DNA of 64,000 nucleotides from assembly GCF_003429665.1 (NCBI RefSeq), contig NZ_QUWK01000001.1, positions 62,001 through 126,000 of the forward strand. The letters are read 5' to 3'. Positions 8,506 through 18,686 of the stretch are shown piece after piece. The notes under the pieces are model-generated. The model was not told where the DNA came from. It ran no database searches and was given only the letters and a program-made list of their open reading frames with translations. The DNA is from Sphaerochaeta halotolerans (GTDB lineage Bacteria > Spirochaetota > Spirochaetia > Sphaerochaetales > Sphaerochaetaceae). Each line of letters begins with the position of its first letter. Position 1 is the stretch's first letter. The translations under genes were made by a program, and so were the position numbers.

Positions 8506-9456
8506 TTAAAACTTTATCAACTCCACATCGAAAATCAAATAGGAGTTGGGAGGGATTACCCCTGGATATCCCATGGTTCCATATCCGAGCTCAGGGGGAA
8601 TAATCAGTGTTCGCTGTTCCCCGACTGTCATAGTTTTCAAGGCTTCATTCCATCCTTCAATCACTTGACCGATTGCAAACTGCGCAGGAGTTCCCCGCTG
8701 TACTGAGCTATCAAAAATCCTTCCATCAAGCAAGGAACCTGTATAGTGAACCGTTACTGTCTGGCCTTGTTTCGGGCTCTTCGTTCCATTTCCTTCTTTT
8801 TTCACTATATACCGAAGACCTGTCTCCGTTACCTTTGCATCAGGCCAACGGTTTTTCAATTCTCTTTCAAGCTTTTCCTGCTCTTTGGCTTCCCGTTTCT
8901 TGTTTTTCTCCTCTGCAGCAAGAACATACTGTGTGAAAATCTCACGAGTGACTTTAAACGCCTCAGCATCCTTCCCTACACGTACAACCTCAACACGATT
9001 GAGCTTGTCACCTTGCGTAATGGAGTTGACCACATCCTGTCCTTCCACGACATGACCAAAAACGGAATGCTTACCATCCAACCAAGGTGTTGCAACATGC
9101 GTTATGAAAAACTGGCTCCCGTTCGTTCCGGGTCCGGCATTAGCCATGGAGAGAACTCCAGGACTCGTATGCTTCAAGGAATCATCGAACTCATCTGGAA
9201 ACGTATAACCGGGGCCTCCAGTTCCGTTTCCCTTAGGGCAACCCCCCTGGATCATGAAGTTTTCTATAACCCGGTGGAATGTGAGATTATTATAGAAAGG
9301 CTTTCCCTCATCGTTCACATTCAAAGTCCCTTCTGCAAGCCCTACAAAATTTGCTGTAGTCATGGGAGCTTTCTCACTTTCGAGAAAAAGAGTGATCTCA
9401 CCCTTACTGGTATGCAATACGGCATACAAACCGTCCTTTAAATCTTTCTTTTCCAT
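8506..9456 (-). CDS. Dual-domain peptidyl-prolyl isomerase (cyclophilin-FKBP fusion)
   Basis: 316 residues combining two unrelated isomerase folds. Residues 1-165 are a cyclophilin: FHRVIENFMIQGG contains the catalytic Arg, and MANAGPGTNGSQFFI follows. A charged helical linker runs to about residue 200. The rest is an FKBP: TVTVHYTGSLLDG, FDSS, VIEGWNEALKTM and PPELGYG. No signal peptide is seen, so it is probably a cytoplasmic folding helper. AGGAG precedes the ATG. Such cyclophilin-FKBP fusions are rare but known from some bacteria, including spirochaetes, and from protists. Confidence 0.95.
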   Translation of the reverse strand: MEKKDLKDGLYAVLHTSKGEITLFLESEKAPMTTANFVGLAEGTLNVNDEGKPFYNNLTFHRVIENFMIQGGCPKGNGTGGPGYTFPDEFDDSLKHTSPGVLSMANAGPGTNGSQFFITHVATPWLDGKHSVFGHVVEGQDVVNSITQGDKLNRVEVVRVGKDAEAFKVTREIFTQYVLAAEEKNKKREAKEQEKLERELKNRWPDAKVTETGLRYIVKKEGNGTKSPKQGQTVTVHYTGSLLDGRIFDSSVQRGTPAQFAIGQVIEGWNEALKTMTVGEQRTLIIPPELGYGTMGYPGVIPPNSYLIFDVELIKF

Positions 9457-9475
9457 TGTATCTCCTAACTATATC

Positions 9476-10429
9476 TTATAGTTCGAACAGTCCCTGATTT
9501 GGCATCAGCAACTGATAAAGTCGTTCCAATTCTTCACTACTGGTAAAAGGAATCTCAATTTTCCCTTTTTCCAGTGACCCTTTTATTTCCACCTGTGATC
9601 CTACTGCATGCAGGAATTTATCCTCGATGGCAATAATTTCGGGTGCCTTGGCCAAACTCTTTTTGGCCCGTTTCTTTTTTGATTGATATGCAGCACGCTT
9701 TCCCATATTGAACTGGGAAGCCAACTGTTCCGTTGCTCTTACTGAAAGATCTTTTTCTAACACGGTACGATAGAGAATCTCCCGGTCAGCAGGGTTAACC
9801 ACTGAAAGGATTGCTCTTGCTTGACCTGCAGTAAATTTCCCATTCAGTAAATCTTGCTGCATGGAAGAACTCAACTGCAATAACCGAATACTATTGCTGA
9901 TCGTAGATCTATTCTTACCCAATCGTTTGGCCAACTCCTCTTGGGTAATACCAGCTTCTTGAATGAGGTACGCATACGCTTTTGCTTCTTCAATGGGATT
10001 AAGATTCTCTCTTTGAATATTTTCAATAAGGGAGACTTCCAGCCGTTGCATCTGAGTAAAATCCTTCACCAACACCGGTATTCGTTCAAGCCCAGCAATT
10101 TTTGCGGCACGGAATCTTCTCTCACCCGCTACAATACTATACAATCCAGGGGCAATTTCCTCGACCAAAATCGGTTGCAACACTCCCTCTCTTTTAATTG
10201 AAAGGCTCAGCTCTTCCAGAGCTTCTTGGTTAAAATCCTTTCTTGGTTGGTTCGGATTCGCTCTAATCTGCTCAACAGGGACTTCCAAAACACGTTGTCC
10301 TTTCTCTACATCCGGGTTGGAAGAAGCAAGACCAAGGGCGGAGTCCAAAACAGAATCGAATGAATAGTCTTGCATCAAGGAGCCTATTCCTTTCCCCAAT
10401 CCATGTTTTTTATTGGTTTCTTGCGACAC
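9476..10429 (-). CDS. parB: Chromosome partitioning protein ParB
   Basis: 317 residues. The N-terminal CTP-binding domain has NPNQPRKDF and GERRFRA. The parS-reading helix-turn-helix is in TQEELAKRLGKNRSTISN, and a basic linker leads to a C-terminal dimer domain. ParB loads at parS, slides as a CTP clamp and works with ParA to segregate origins. The start is GTG at 10429 with AAGGAGG inside the end of parA, a 20-nt overlap. Three parS sites lie 1.1-1.6 kb upstream of it. Confidence 0.96.
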   Translation of the reverse strand: MSQETNKKHGLGKGIGSLMQDYSFDSVLDSALGLASSNPDVEKGQRVLEVPVEQIRANPNQPRKDFNQEALEELSLSIKREGVLQPILVEEIAPGLYSIVAGERRFRAAKIAGLERIPVLVKDFTQMQRLEVSLIENIQRENLNPIEEAKAYAYLIQEAGITQEELAKRLGKNRSTISNSIRLLQLSSSMQQDLLNGKFTAGQARAILSVVNPADREILYRTVLEKDLSVRATEQLASQFNMGKRAAYQSKKKRAKKSLAKAPEIIAIEDKFLHAVGSQVEIKGSLEKGKIEIPFTSSEELERLYQLLMPNQGLFEL

Positions 10430-11207
10430 GTTTTGTAACCTCCTTAGCTAATACCTTATATGCTTTTGCTCCACTACTTGAACCATCGTAGACAGTTATC
10501 GGCAGACCGTGAGAAGGAGCTTCTGCAAGCCGAATATTCCTGGGTATCATTGTCTTGAAGACCAACTGCGGGAAAAAAGAAGATACATCTTCAACTACCT
10601 CTTTTGCGAGATTGGTCCGTTTACTGTACATGGTAAAAAGTATTCCCAAGACTTCAAGATCGGGATTGATTGCCTTCTTCATGTTCCCTACTGTTCTCAT
10701 CAATAGATTCAACCCTTCCATTGCCAAGTACTCACATTGCATGGGAATGATTACTCGCTTTGCCCATGCCATTGCATTTACCGTAACAAGCCCAAGTGAG
10801 GGAGGACAATCAGCAAGGATATACTCCCATGACTCCTCCAAGGGCACCAATGCCCGTTTAATAAAAAACTCGCGTTCTTCTTCTTCAACAAGCTCTATAT
10901 TAAGACCTGCCATGTTAATATTGCTTGGGATAGCATAAAGGTTCTTAACAGGCGTTTGCTGAATTGCTTCTTCGGCAGATAATTTACCTGCTATCACCTC
11001 ATACATCCCTGGCCGTCTGCCATCAATGGAGGTTGCACTGGTAAGATTACTCTGTGCATCCAAGTCAACCAACAGTACTTTTTTACCCTGTTGAGCTAAT
11101 GCAGCTCCTAAGTTGACTGCCGAAGTAGTTTTTCCTACTCCGCCTTTTTGGTTCAGAAACAGTATTGTTTGCGCATTCATACTAGTCACTATACGTAATA
11201 AATGCAT
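10410..11207 (-). CDS. parA: Chromosome partitioning ATPase ParA (Soj)
   Basis: 265 residues of the deviant Walker A family: LNQKGGVGKTTS at the N-terminus, LLVDLDAQ, and ADCPPSLG as the Walker B region. ParA-ATP binds the nucleoid and is released by ParB, moving origins apart. The ATG at 11207 is supported by AGGTG 6 nt upstream; an internal ATG at 11180 has no ribosome site. It is the first gene of parA-parB and is divergent from nfu. Confidence 0.95.
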   Translation of the reverse strand: MHLLRIVTSMNAQTILFLNQKGGVGKTTSAVNLGAALAQQGKKVLLVDLDAQSNLTSATSIDGRRPGMYEVIAGKLSAEEAIQQTPVKNLYAIPSNINMAGLNIELVEEEEREFFIKRALVPLEESWEYILADCPPSLGLVTVNAMAWAKRVIIPMQCEYLAMEGLNLLMRTVGNMKKAINPDLEVLGILFTMYSKRTNLAKEVVEDVSSFFPQLVFKTMIPRNIRLAEAPSHGLPITVYDGSSSGAKAYKVLAKEVTKRVARNQ

Positions 11208-11233
11208 TCATGTCACCTAATAAGGTTGTCAAC

Positions 11234-11262
11234 TTGACCCTTGTTCGCCTCTATAGTATCTT
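11234..11262 (+). promoter_or_regulatory. Promoter of nfu
   Basis: TTGACC (11234-11239), 17-nt spacer, TATCTT (11257-11262). Transcription would start near 11270, giving a short leader with GGAGG at 11276-11280. Confidence 0.6.
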
Positions 11263-11288
11263 TAGGATACCGTATGGAGGATAATTTC

Positions 11289-11519
11289 ATGATAGAAGAT
11301 AAAGTCAAAAAGGCAATTGAGGATATTAGGCCTTCTTTGCAAAATGACGGTGGAGATATTGAATTCATCAGTTTGGTTGGCAATGATGTAACTGTTCGTC
11401 TTGTTGGCGCATGTGCTGGCTGTCCAATGTCTCAGATGACCCTGAAAGGTGGAGTAGAGCGCTACCTTCGCAACTTTGTTGACCCGAATCTCTCTGTGGT
11501 AAATACCCCAGATTTATAA
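11289..11519 (+). CDS. nfu: NifU-like iron-sulfur scaffold (Nfu domain)
   Basis: 76 residues, a stand-alone NifU C-terminal domain. The cluster-binding CxxC is in GACAGCPMS, preceded by LQNDGGDIE, both hallmarks of the family. Such small Nfu proteins carry or deliver Fe-S clusters in the cytoplasm. The start at 11289 is fixed by GGAGG 8 nt upstream; longer readings begin upstream of the promoter's expected start. A terminator begins 23 bp after the stop. Confidence 0.93.
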   Translation: MIEDKVKKAIEDIRPSLQNDGGDIEFISLVGNDVTVRLVGACAGCPMSQMTLKGGVERYLRNFVDPNLSVVNTPDL

Positions 11520-11542
11520 TATTCGGAATATCAAACTTGGTA

Positions 11543-11558
11543 CGTTTCACGTGAAACA
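11543..11558. promoter_or_regulatory. parS: parS site 1 (one mismatch)
   Basis: CGTTTCACGTGAAACA matches the parS consensus TGTTTCACGTGAAACA except at the first base. Its left half also forms the 5' arm of a terminator hairpin. Confidence 0.85.
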
Positions 11559-11581
11559 TTCGCGTGAAGCGTATTTTTTTT
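11543..11581 (+). terminator. Terminator of nfu overlapping parS
   Basis: CGTTTCACG (11543-11551) pairs over nine positions with CGTGAAGCG (11563-11571), followed by TATTTTTTTT. The 5' arm lies inside parS site 1. Confidence 0.82.
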
Positions 11582-11621
11582 GTCAATATGCCTGAGTAAA
11601 CTCAGTTCATGAGAGAACCCA

Positions 11622-11637
11622 TGTTTCACGTGAAACA
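11622..11637. promoter_or_regulatory. parS: parS site 2 (perfect)
   Basis: TGTTTCACGTGAAACA, an exact 16-bp parS palindrome, about 200 bp from the parA promoter region. Confidence 0.95.
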
Positions 11638-11982
11638 TCATTATATCGCTAATCAATCCTTAATGTTATTTACTAAATCGAATGGACAAGACTGCAAGAT
11701 GGAATCTTCGCATTTGATGATCGGGACCCTCCCATGGATGTAGCAACGGCACGGGAAGGAGCGAAGATGTCTGTCTAGAAAATACCGCCAATGCTGCAAC
11801 ACCTATCTGTTGTAAGATACCCAAACAACACCACGGCAGCCCCAAGGATTTCCACTCTCAGCTCGGTCCAATCATCAGACATCCCTTCTCAAAAATAGTG
11901 AAAAGTGGTCCTTACCTGGATACAACTACTCTCCGTTAGGAGATATAGAGAGCACACCAGATTCAGCTTCAGAGGTTGCTTA

Positions 11983-11998
11983 TGTTCCACGTGAAACA
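11983..11998. promoter_or_regulatory. parS: parS site 3
   Basis: TGTTCCACGTGAAACA, the form of parS typical of Bacillus. The three sites span 456 bp. Confidence 0.93.
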
Positions 11999-12186
11999 TA
12001 GATCTACTTATACTATGATTGTAAAGTTGTAGAACCTGTATCTGTTTGGTTGGTTTTTCACCTTTGCATTTCAAATGTTTCCTGAAAACTCAAAAATCGC
12101 TAATTCAGAACGCCATTTGCAGGTTTTTATGCTAATGTTTCTATATGACAGTACAGATTTGCTTGGGAATGGGAGCTTTTATTTTG

Positions 12187-12224
12187 CAAATAAAATGGGC
12201 TATTCCCGTAAGAGGAAACAGCCC
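12187..12224 (-). terminator. Intrinsic terminator after gyrA
   Basis: On the minus strand GGGCTGTTTCC (12214-12224) pairs over 11 positions with GGGAATAGCCC (12197-12207), followed by ATTTTATTT. It ends the gyrB-gyrA transcript. Confidence 0.88.
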
Positions 12225-12246
12225 ACAATACTACTTAACAGATGTT

Positions 12247-14799
12247 TTATTCGTTATCTGAATCGTCAATTACATCCTCTTCAGACTCTTCATCAGCACT
12301 ATCATCCATTAGCACCTCATCTTCTGGATTTGGGGCTTCTGGGATTTCTACTTCTTCCTCTTCATCTTTCTCAGTAGAAGCAATGGCTACAATGGAGTCG
12401 TTTTTCCACTTCATGGATACCACACGAACACCTGCAGCATTTCTTCCTTGAACGGAGATTGCATCACAGTGGACTCTAAGTGTCTGTCCCATCATGGTAA
12501 CACACACGACATCATTCTCATCGTTCACACTGAGCACACCAACAATGAAAGTAGCCTTGGTTCCTAGGCGGAAGATTTTCTGTCCTTGTGTTCCTCTCCC
12601 ATGCACATTGAAGCTATCGAAAGTAACCTGCTTGCCTTGTCCATTTTCGGTGATCATAAGAATCCTACGTGAATTATCAACCTTAAGGAGCCCTGCAACC
12701 TGGTCATTTCCAATCAGGCGGATACCACGAACACCACGGCTTGCTCTTCCCATAGCACGAACATCGTCCTGCCGGAAACGCAAACCACGGCCATTCTTGG
12801 TAATCAACATAACTTCTTCACCTTCCTCAATGAGATCACAGCTGAGTAATTCATCACCTTCATCGAGGAACAGAGCCCTAATACCACGAACCTTTGCATT
12901 CACAAAGTTGGACAAGGCTACCTTCTTCACAACACCCTGTCGGGTAGCCATCATCAGGTACTTGTCTTCGCTAAATTCCTTGAATGTAATGATGGAAGTG
13001 ATTTTCTCAGTAGTCTCCAACTGAAGGATATTTTTGATACTGGTTCCCTTTGCAGTTTTGGTGGCTTCAGGAATCTGGAATCCCTTGATATAATAGGCCT
13101 TACCTGCGTTGCTCACAAACATGACGTATTCATGGGTTGAAGCAACAAACATGTGATCGACGAAATCGCCGTCCTGCAGTTTTGTTGTCCTAGTACCCTT
13201 GCCTGCGCGTCCGTGGGCGTCGTACTCCTCGACGGGTATCCGCTTTGCAAAGCCCTTGTTGCTGATCAAAACAACAACACTCTCTTCCTTGATGAAATCC
13301 TCATCGGTAGCTTGGCCTAGTTCTTCTCGTACAATGTTTGTGAGTCTACGATCTTTGGGTACAAGGGAAGAAGGAAGGGAGCGAACTTCAGATTTGACAA
13401 CGTCCAGTATCTTCTGGTCATCGCCAAGCAATTCCTGATAATACGCAATCTTCTGTTCAAGTTCACCCAACTCGTCCAATATCTTGGAGGTCTCGAGATG
13501 GCTCAAACGACCAAGTTTCATGTCGATGATTGCTTGGGCTTGGACATCGTCCAACCCAAAACGCTGAACAAGACGATTTGCAGCTATCGTATTATCATCT
13601 GACTCCTTGATAATTTTAATGACCTCATCAATATTATCCAGACCAATTTTCAAGCCTCTGAGGATGTGAGCACGCTCTTGTGCCTTACGCAAATCATACT
13701 TGGTTCTTCTGACTACTACCTCAGTACGATGCTCGATGTAGTAGAGCAACATCTCCTTAAGCGTAAGCAACTGGGGTCTACCTTTCACCAATGCAAGATT
13801 GTTTACATTGAAATTTGACTGTAGGGCGGTCCGACTGAACAATTGATTGAGCACGACCATTGGTTCAGAACCCATTTTCAGTTCTACCACGACCCTGATA
13901 CCATTACGGTCAGACTCATCACGTACCACACTGATCATAGGAATCGCACCATCCTTCCTAAGGTCATCAATCTTCTTCACCAAATCAGCTTTGTTGACCT
14001 GATAGGGAATCTCAGTGAACACAATCTGGTCGTGACCACGGTCACTCTCCTCAATCTCGTACACCGAACGCATGACAATCTTGCCTCGCCCGGTGGTAAA
14101 GGCATCCTTGATACCCTGTACACCACAGATAATTCCTCCAGAAGGGAAATCAGGTCCCTTGATATGTTCCATCAACTCGTCGATGGTGATATCAGGATTA
14201 TCAATGACTGCACAGATAGCATCACAGATTTCCTGCAAGTTGTGAGGAGCCATATTGGTGGCCATACCTACTGCAATTCCACTACTCCCGTTTGCCAACA
14301 GGAACGGGAATGAGGCAGGAAGCACCAGAGGCTCAGTCATCGAGTCATCATAGTTAGGCCCAAAGTCAACGGTATCTTTCTGGATATCCTGCAGCATTTC
14401 CTCACCGATTCGGCTCATCTTAGCCTCGGTATATCGCATTGCTGCGGCAGGATCACCATCAATGGATCCAAAGTTACCCTGGGGATTCACCACCGGGTAG
14501 CGCAAGGAGAAATCCTGGGCAAGTCGTACCAAAGCATCATAGACCGATGCATCGCCATGGGGGTGGTACTTACCAAGCACATCACCAACAATACGAGCAC
14601 ATTTCTTATATGAGGAGTTGGCCCTTAGACCCATCTCATACATATCAAAGAGAATTCTTCTGTGGACTGGTTTGAGACCGTCACGTACATCCGGCAGTGC
14701 CCTGCTGACAATGACGGACATGGCATAGTTGAGATATGAGGTTCGCATCTCCTTTGCCACGTCTACAACTATCGTCCTATTTTCGTTTACTTCTTCCAC
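12247..14799 (-). CDS. gyrA: DNA gyrase subunit A
   Basis: 850 residues. The breakage-reunion domain has [22 protein letters not shown] and the catalytic Tyr123 in AAMRYTEAK. The C-terminal six-bladed domain runs from about residue 510 to 800 and ends in a long acidic tail. Residue 84, equal to Ser83 of E. coli, is Ala. The expected GyrA box reads HGRAGKG rather than QRRGGKG. It follows gyrB by 15 bp on the same strand and ends at a strong terminator. ParC was considered, but the pairing with gyrB beside dnaA favours gyrase. Confidence 0.94.
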   Translation of the reverse strand: MEEVNENRTIVVDVAKEMRTSYLNYAMSVIVSRALPDVRDGLKPVHRRILFDMYEMGLRANSSYKKCARIVGDVLGKYHPHGDASVYDALVRLAQDFSLRYPVVNPQGNFGSIDGDPAAAMRYTEAKMSRIGEEMLQDIQKDTVDFGPNYDDSMTEPLVLPASFPFLLANGSSGIAVGMATNMAPHNLQEICDAICAVIDNPDITIDELMEHIKGPDFPSGGIICGVQGIKDAFTTGRGKIVMRSVYEIEESDRGHDQIVFTEIPYQVNKADLVKKIDDLRKDGAIPMISVVRDESDRNGIRVVVELKMGSEPMVVLNQLFSRTALQSNFNVNNLALVKGRPQLLTLKEMLLYYIEHRTEVVVRRTKYDLRKAQERAHILRGLKIGLDNIDEVIKIIKESDDNTIAANRLVQRFGLDDVQAQAIIDMKLGRLSHLETSKILDELGELEQKIAYYQELLGDDQKILDVVKSEVRSLPSSLVPKDRRLTNIVREELGQATDEDFIKEESVVVLISNKGFAKRIPVEEYDAHGRAGKGTRTTKLQDGDFVDHMFVASTHEYVMFVSNAGKAYYIKGFQIPEATKTAKGTSIKNILQLETTEKITSIITFKEFSEDKYLMMATRQGVVKKVALSNFVNAKVRGIRALFLDEGDELLSCDLIEEGEEVMLITKNGRGLRFRQDDVRAMGRASRGVRGIRLIGNDQVAGLLKVDNSRRILMITENGQGKQVTFDSFNVHGRGTQGQKIFRLGTKATFIVGVLSVNDENDVVCVTMMGQTLRVHCDAISVQGRNAAGVRVVSMKWKNDSIVAIASTEKDEEEEVEIPEAPNPEDEVLMDDSADEESEEDVIDDSDNE

Positions 14800-14814
14800 G
14801 ATTCTGTCCTTATA

Positions 14815-16851
<2,037 letters not shown>

Positions 16852-16900
16852 TTATATCCTTATGTAATAATAAAAAAAATACATGTATTAATTCCTACCA

Positions 16901-16929
16901 AGTATACCAAAATTATGGGGGAGTTGCAA
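16901..16929 (-). promoter_or_regulatory. Promoter of gyrB-gyrA
   Basis: On the minus strand TTGCAA (16924-16929), 17-nt spacer, TATACT (16901-16906) with an extended TGG before the -10. Transcription should start near 16894, leaving a leader of about 45 nt. Confidence 0.78.
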
Positions 16930-17013
16930 GCTTGCACAGGAGTTCGAGTCAATTTAACTAATTCTTTTATTACAAGATTTTAGAAACAACACAACCAGCA
17001 AGCTGTACAATAC

Positions 17014-17042
17014 TTGCACCGTCTGACGCTACAAGGTAAAAT
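17014..17042 (+). promoter_or_regulatory. Promoter of dnaA, leaderless layout
   Basis: TTGCAC (17014-17019), 17-nt spacer, TAAAAT (17037-17042), then only GGCCGC before the ATG at 17049. A start 7 nt after the -10 falls on the A of the ATG. No DnaA box was found here. Confidence 0.62.
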
Positions 17043-17048
17043 GGCCGC

Positions 17049-18470
17049 ATGAGCGAAGCACAAAACATATACTATGAGTTCTGGCAGGAAACTGCCTCCC
17101 GTATCAAGGAGACCCTTCCAGAGCAGGAATACCATACCTGGTTCAATCGAATTGCCTACCTAAAATCTGATAATCATAAGGTAGTATTGGCTGTAGCAAG
17201 CCAGTTTATTCTTGACACAGTAATAGCCCGTTACAGGGATATGATACGCAATACTATGATTGAACTGACTGGAGAGGAAATCGATATTGTGTTTGAGGTG
17301 GTATCACGTTCAAAAATTGAACAAATACAACAACCATCCAAGGAACCCAAGGAAGCACCAAAAGAAACAACAGCATTCGCCTTACAAGCGAAGCCTCAGG
17401 TAAGCGAAGAGAAAACCTTGAAAATGAAGAAGGACTGCAATCTGAATCCTTCCTATGAGTTTCATACCTTCGTCATCGGGGATAACTCTGCATTTGCCTA
17501 TAACGCAAGCCTTGCTATTGCAAAAAACCCAGGGGTTAGTTACAACCCTTGTCTCATCTATGGTGGTGTTGGGCTTGGGAAAACCCACCTCTTGAACTCC
17601 ATAGGAAACTACATCATCAACAACACTCCAGAGTTGAAGGTGATGTATGTTACAGCTGAGATGTTTACCAATGAATTCATTGAGTCAATCGGTTCTCAAA
17701 GGACCCAGCAATTCAAGAACAAGTTTCGTAAAGTAGATGTACTGCTCATTGATGATATACACTTTTTACAGGGAAAAGACAGCACCCAGGAAGAATTGTT
17801 CCACACGTTCAACAACCTGTACGAGTCAAAGAAGCAGATGGTATTCACGTGTGACCGTCCCATCAGTGAATTAAAAAACATCACCGACCGTCTGAGTTCC
17901 AGGTTTGAAAGAGGACTGAACGTCGACCTACAACCACCAAATTATGAAACAAGAATGGCCATTCTTAAAAAGAAACTCGTAGAAAGAGGCGGTTCGATGA
18001 GTGAGGAGATTCTTAACTACATAGCAACCAATGTATGTACCAATGTAAGGGACCTTGAATCATCACTCACCAAGCTTATCGCCTACAGCGAACTGCTCGG
18101 ACAGGAAATATCGTTTGACAAAGCAAAGGAACTCCTTGGCATTCTCCCATCCCTGGCTGCCAACTCGAATCAGACCCTTTCAATAGATACCATCATCAAG
18201 GTGGTAGGAGAGTATTTCAATGTGAGCAGCTTCGAGATTAAAGGAAAAAAGAAGAACAAATCTCTCATACAACCAAGACAGATTGCCATGTTCTTGGCTC
18301 GGGATATTACCGAGTATTCCACCACGGAAATAGGTACTGAATTTGGGGGCAGGGACCACACTACAGTAATGCATGCACATGATCGCATTGAGTCCCTGAT
18401 GAAAGGGGATGAATCGTTTGCAAATACCATTGTAAAATTGAAAAGGGACTTAACAAATGGTAAGCGATAA
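17049..18470 (+). CDS. dnaA: Chromosomal replication initiator DnaA
   Basis: 473 residues. Domain I covers about residues 1-85 and a Gln/Lys/Pro-rich linker runs to about 130. The AAA+ domain has Walker A GGVGLGKTH (Lys178) and Walker B LLIDDIHFLQGK. The C-terminal DNA-binding domain carries the signature GGRDHTTVMHAHDRIE. DnaA binds TGTGGATAA-type boxes, which occur just downstream, and opens oriC. The dnaA-dnaN gap contains the origin. No good ribosome site precedes the ATG, consistent with a leaderless start. Confidence 0.98.
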   Translation: MSEAQNIYYEFWQETASRIKETLPEQEYHTWFNRIAYLKSDNHKVVLAVASQFILDTVIARYRDMIRNTMIELTGEEIDIVFEVVSRSKIEQIQQPSKEPKEAPKETTAFALQAKPQVSEEKTLKMKKDCNLNPSYEFHTFVIGDNSAFAYNASLAIAKNPGVSYNPCLIYGGVGLGKTHLLNSIGNYIINNTPELKVMYVTAEMFTNEFIESIGSQRTQQFKNKFRKVDVLLIDDIHFLQGKDSTQEELFHTFNNLYESKKQMVFTCDRPISELKNITDRLSSRFERGLNVDLQPPNYETRMAILKKKLVERGGSMSEEILNYIATNVCTNVRDLESSLTKLIAYSELLGQEISFDKAKELLGILPSLAANSNQTLSIDTIIKVVGEYFNVSSFEIKGKKKNKSLIQPRQIAMFLARDITEYSTTEIGTEFGGRDHTTVMHAHDRIESLMKGDESFANTIVKLKRDLTNGKR

Positions 18471-18686
18471 TATCTTGTGGATAACCACGGGACACCTTGT
18501 GGATAACTTCAAAAACCTGTGGATACAGCTTTTTTCCTTGTGGAAGAAATGTGGGCAACTTAGCAAGATATCCACAAGATGACAAAAAATAAGCAGTGAT
18601 TGGAGAAGAAATTAGAAAGTTATCCACAAAATCTGTGCTATTATTACTATTATTACTATATTTTTTAATAATCTAGGAGTATTAAT
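18471..18686. other. oriC: Replication origin oriC (DnaA boxes and DnaA-trios)
   Basis: Five good DnaA boxes: TGTGGATAA at 18476-18484 and 18498-18506, TGTGGATAC at 18518-18526, ATATCCACA at 18568-18576 and a perfect TTATCCACA at 18620-18628. Two weaker ones are TGTGGAAGA at 18539 and TGTGGGCAA at 18550. The first three face one way and the last two the other. After the last box come nine bases and then seven trinucleotides CTA/TTA (18638-18658), running into an AT-only stretch before dnaN. This is the arrangement of a DnaA-box plus DnaA-trio unwinding module. Confidence 0.88.

Larger units (their letters stand above)
11520..12196. other. Gene-free stretch holding three parS sites
   Basis: About 680 bp between nfu and the gyrA terminator. 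It contains three parS palindromes, one terminator and no convincing coding frame, RNA gene or repeat. A short open stretch around 11690-11760 ends at a TAG and matches nothing I recognise. Confidence 0.6.

Noticed and set aside
8746-9441. A 231-codon open frame opposite the cyclophilin-FKBP gene
   Set aside because: The minus-strand protein is clearly real over the same span; this frame has no recognisable domain.
11690-11765. A short frame ending at a TAG in the parS region as a gene remnant
   Set aside because: About 25 codons with no match I can name; it may be chance.
18638-18660. Trinucleotide repeats near dnaN as a microsatellite or CRISPR-like array
   Set aside because: The unit is three bases with no spacers, and the position after a DnaA box fits DnaA-trios.
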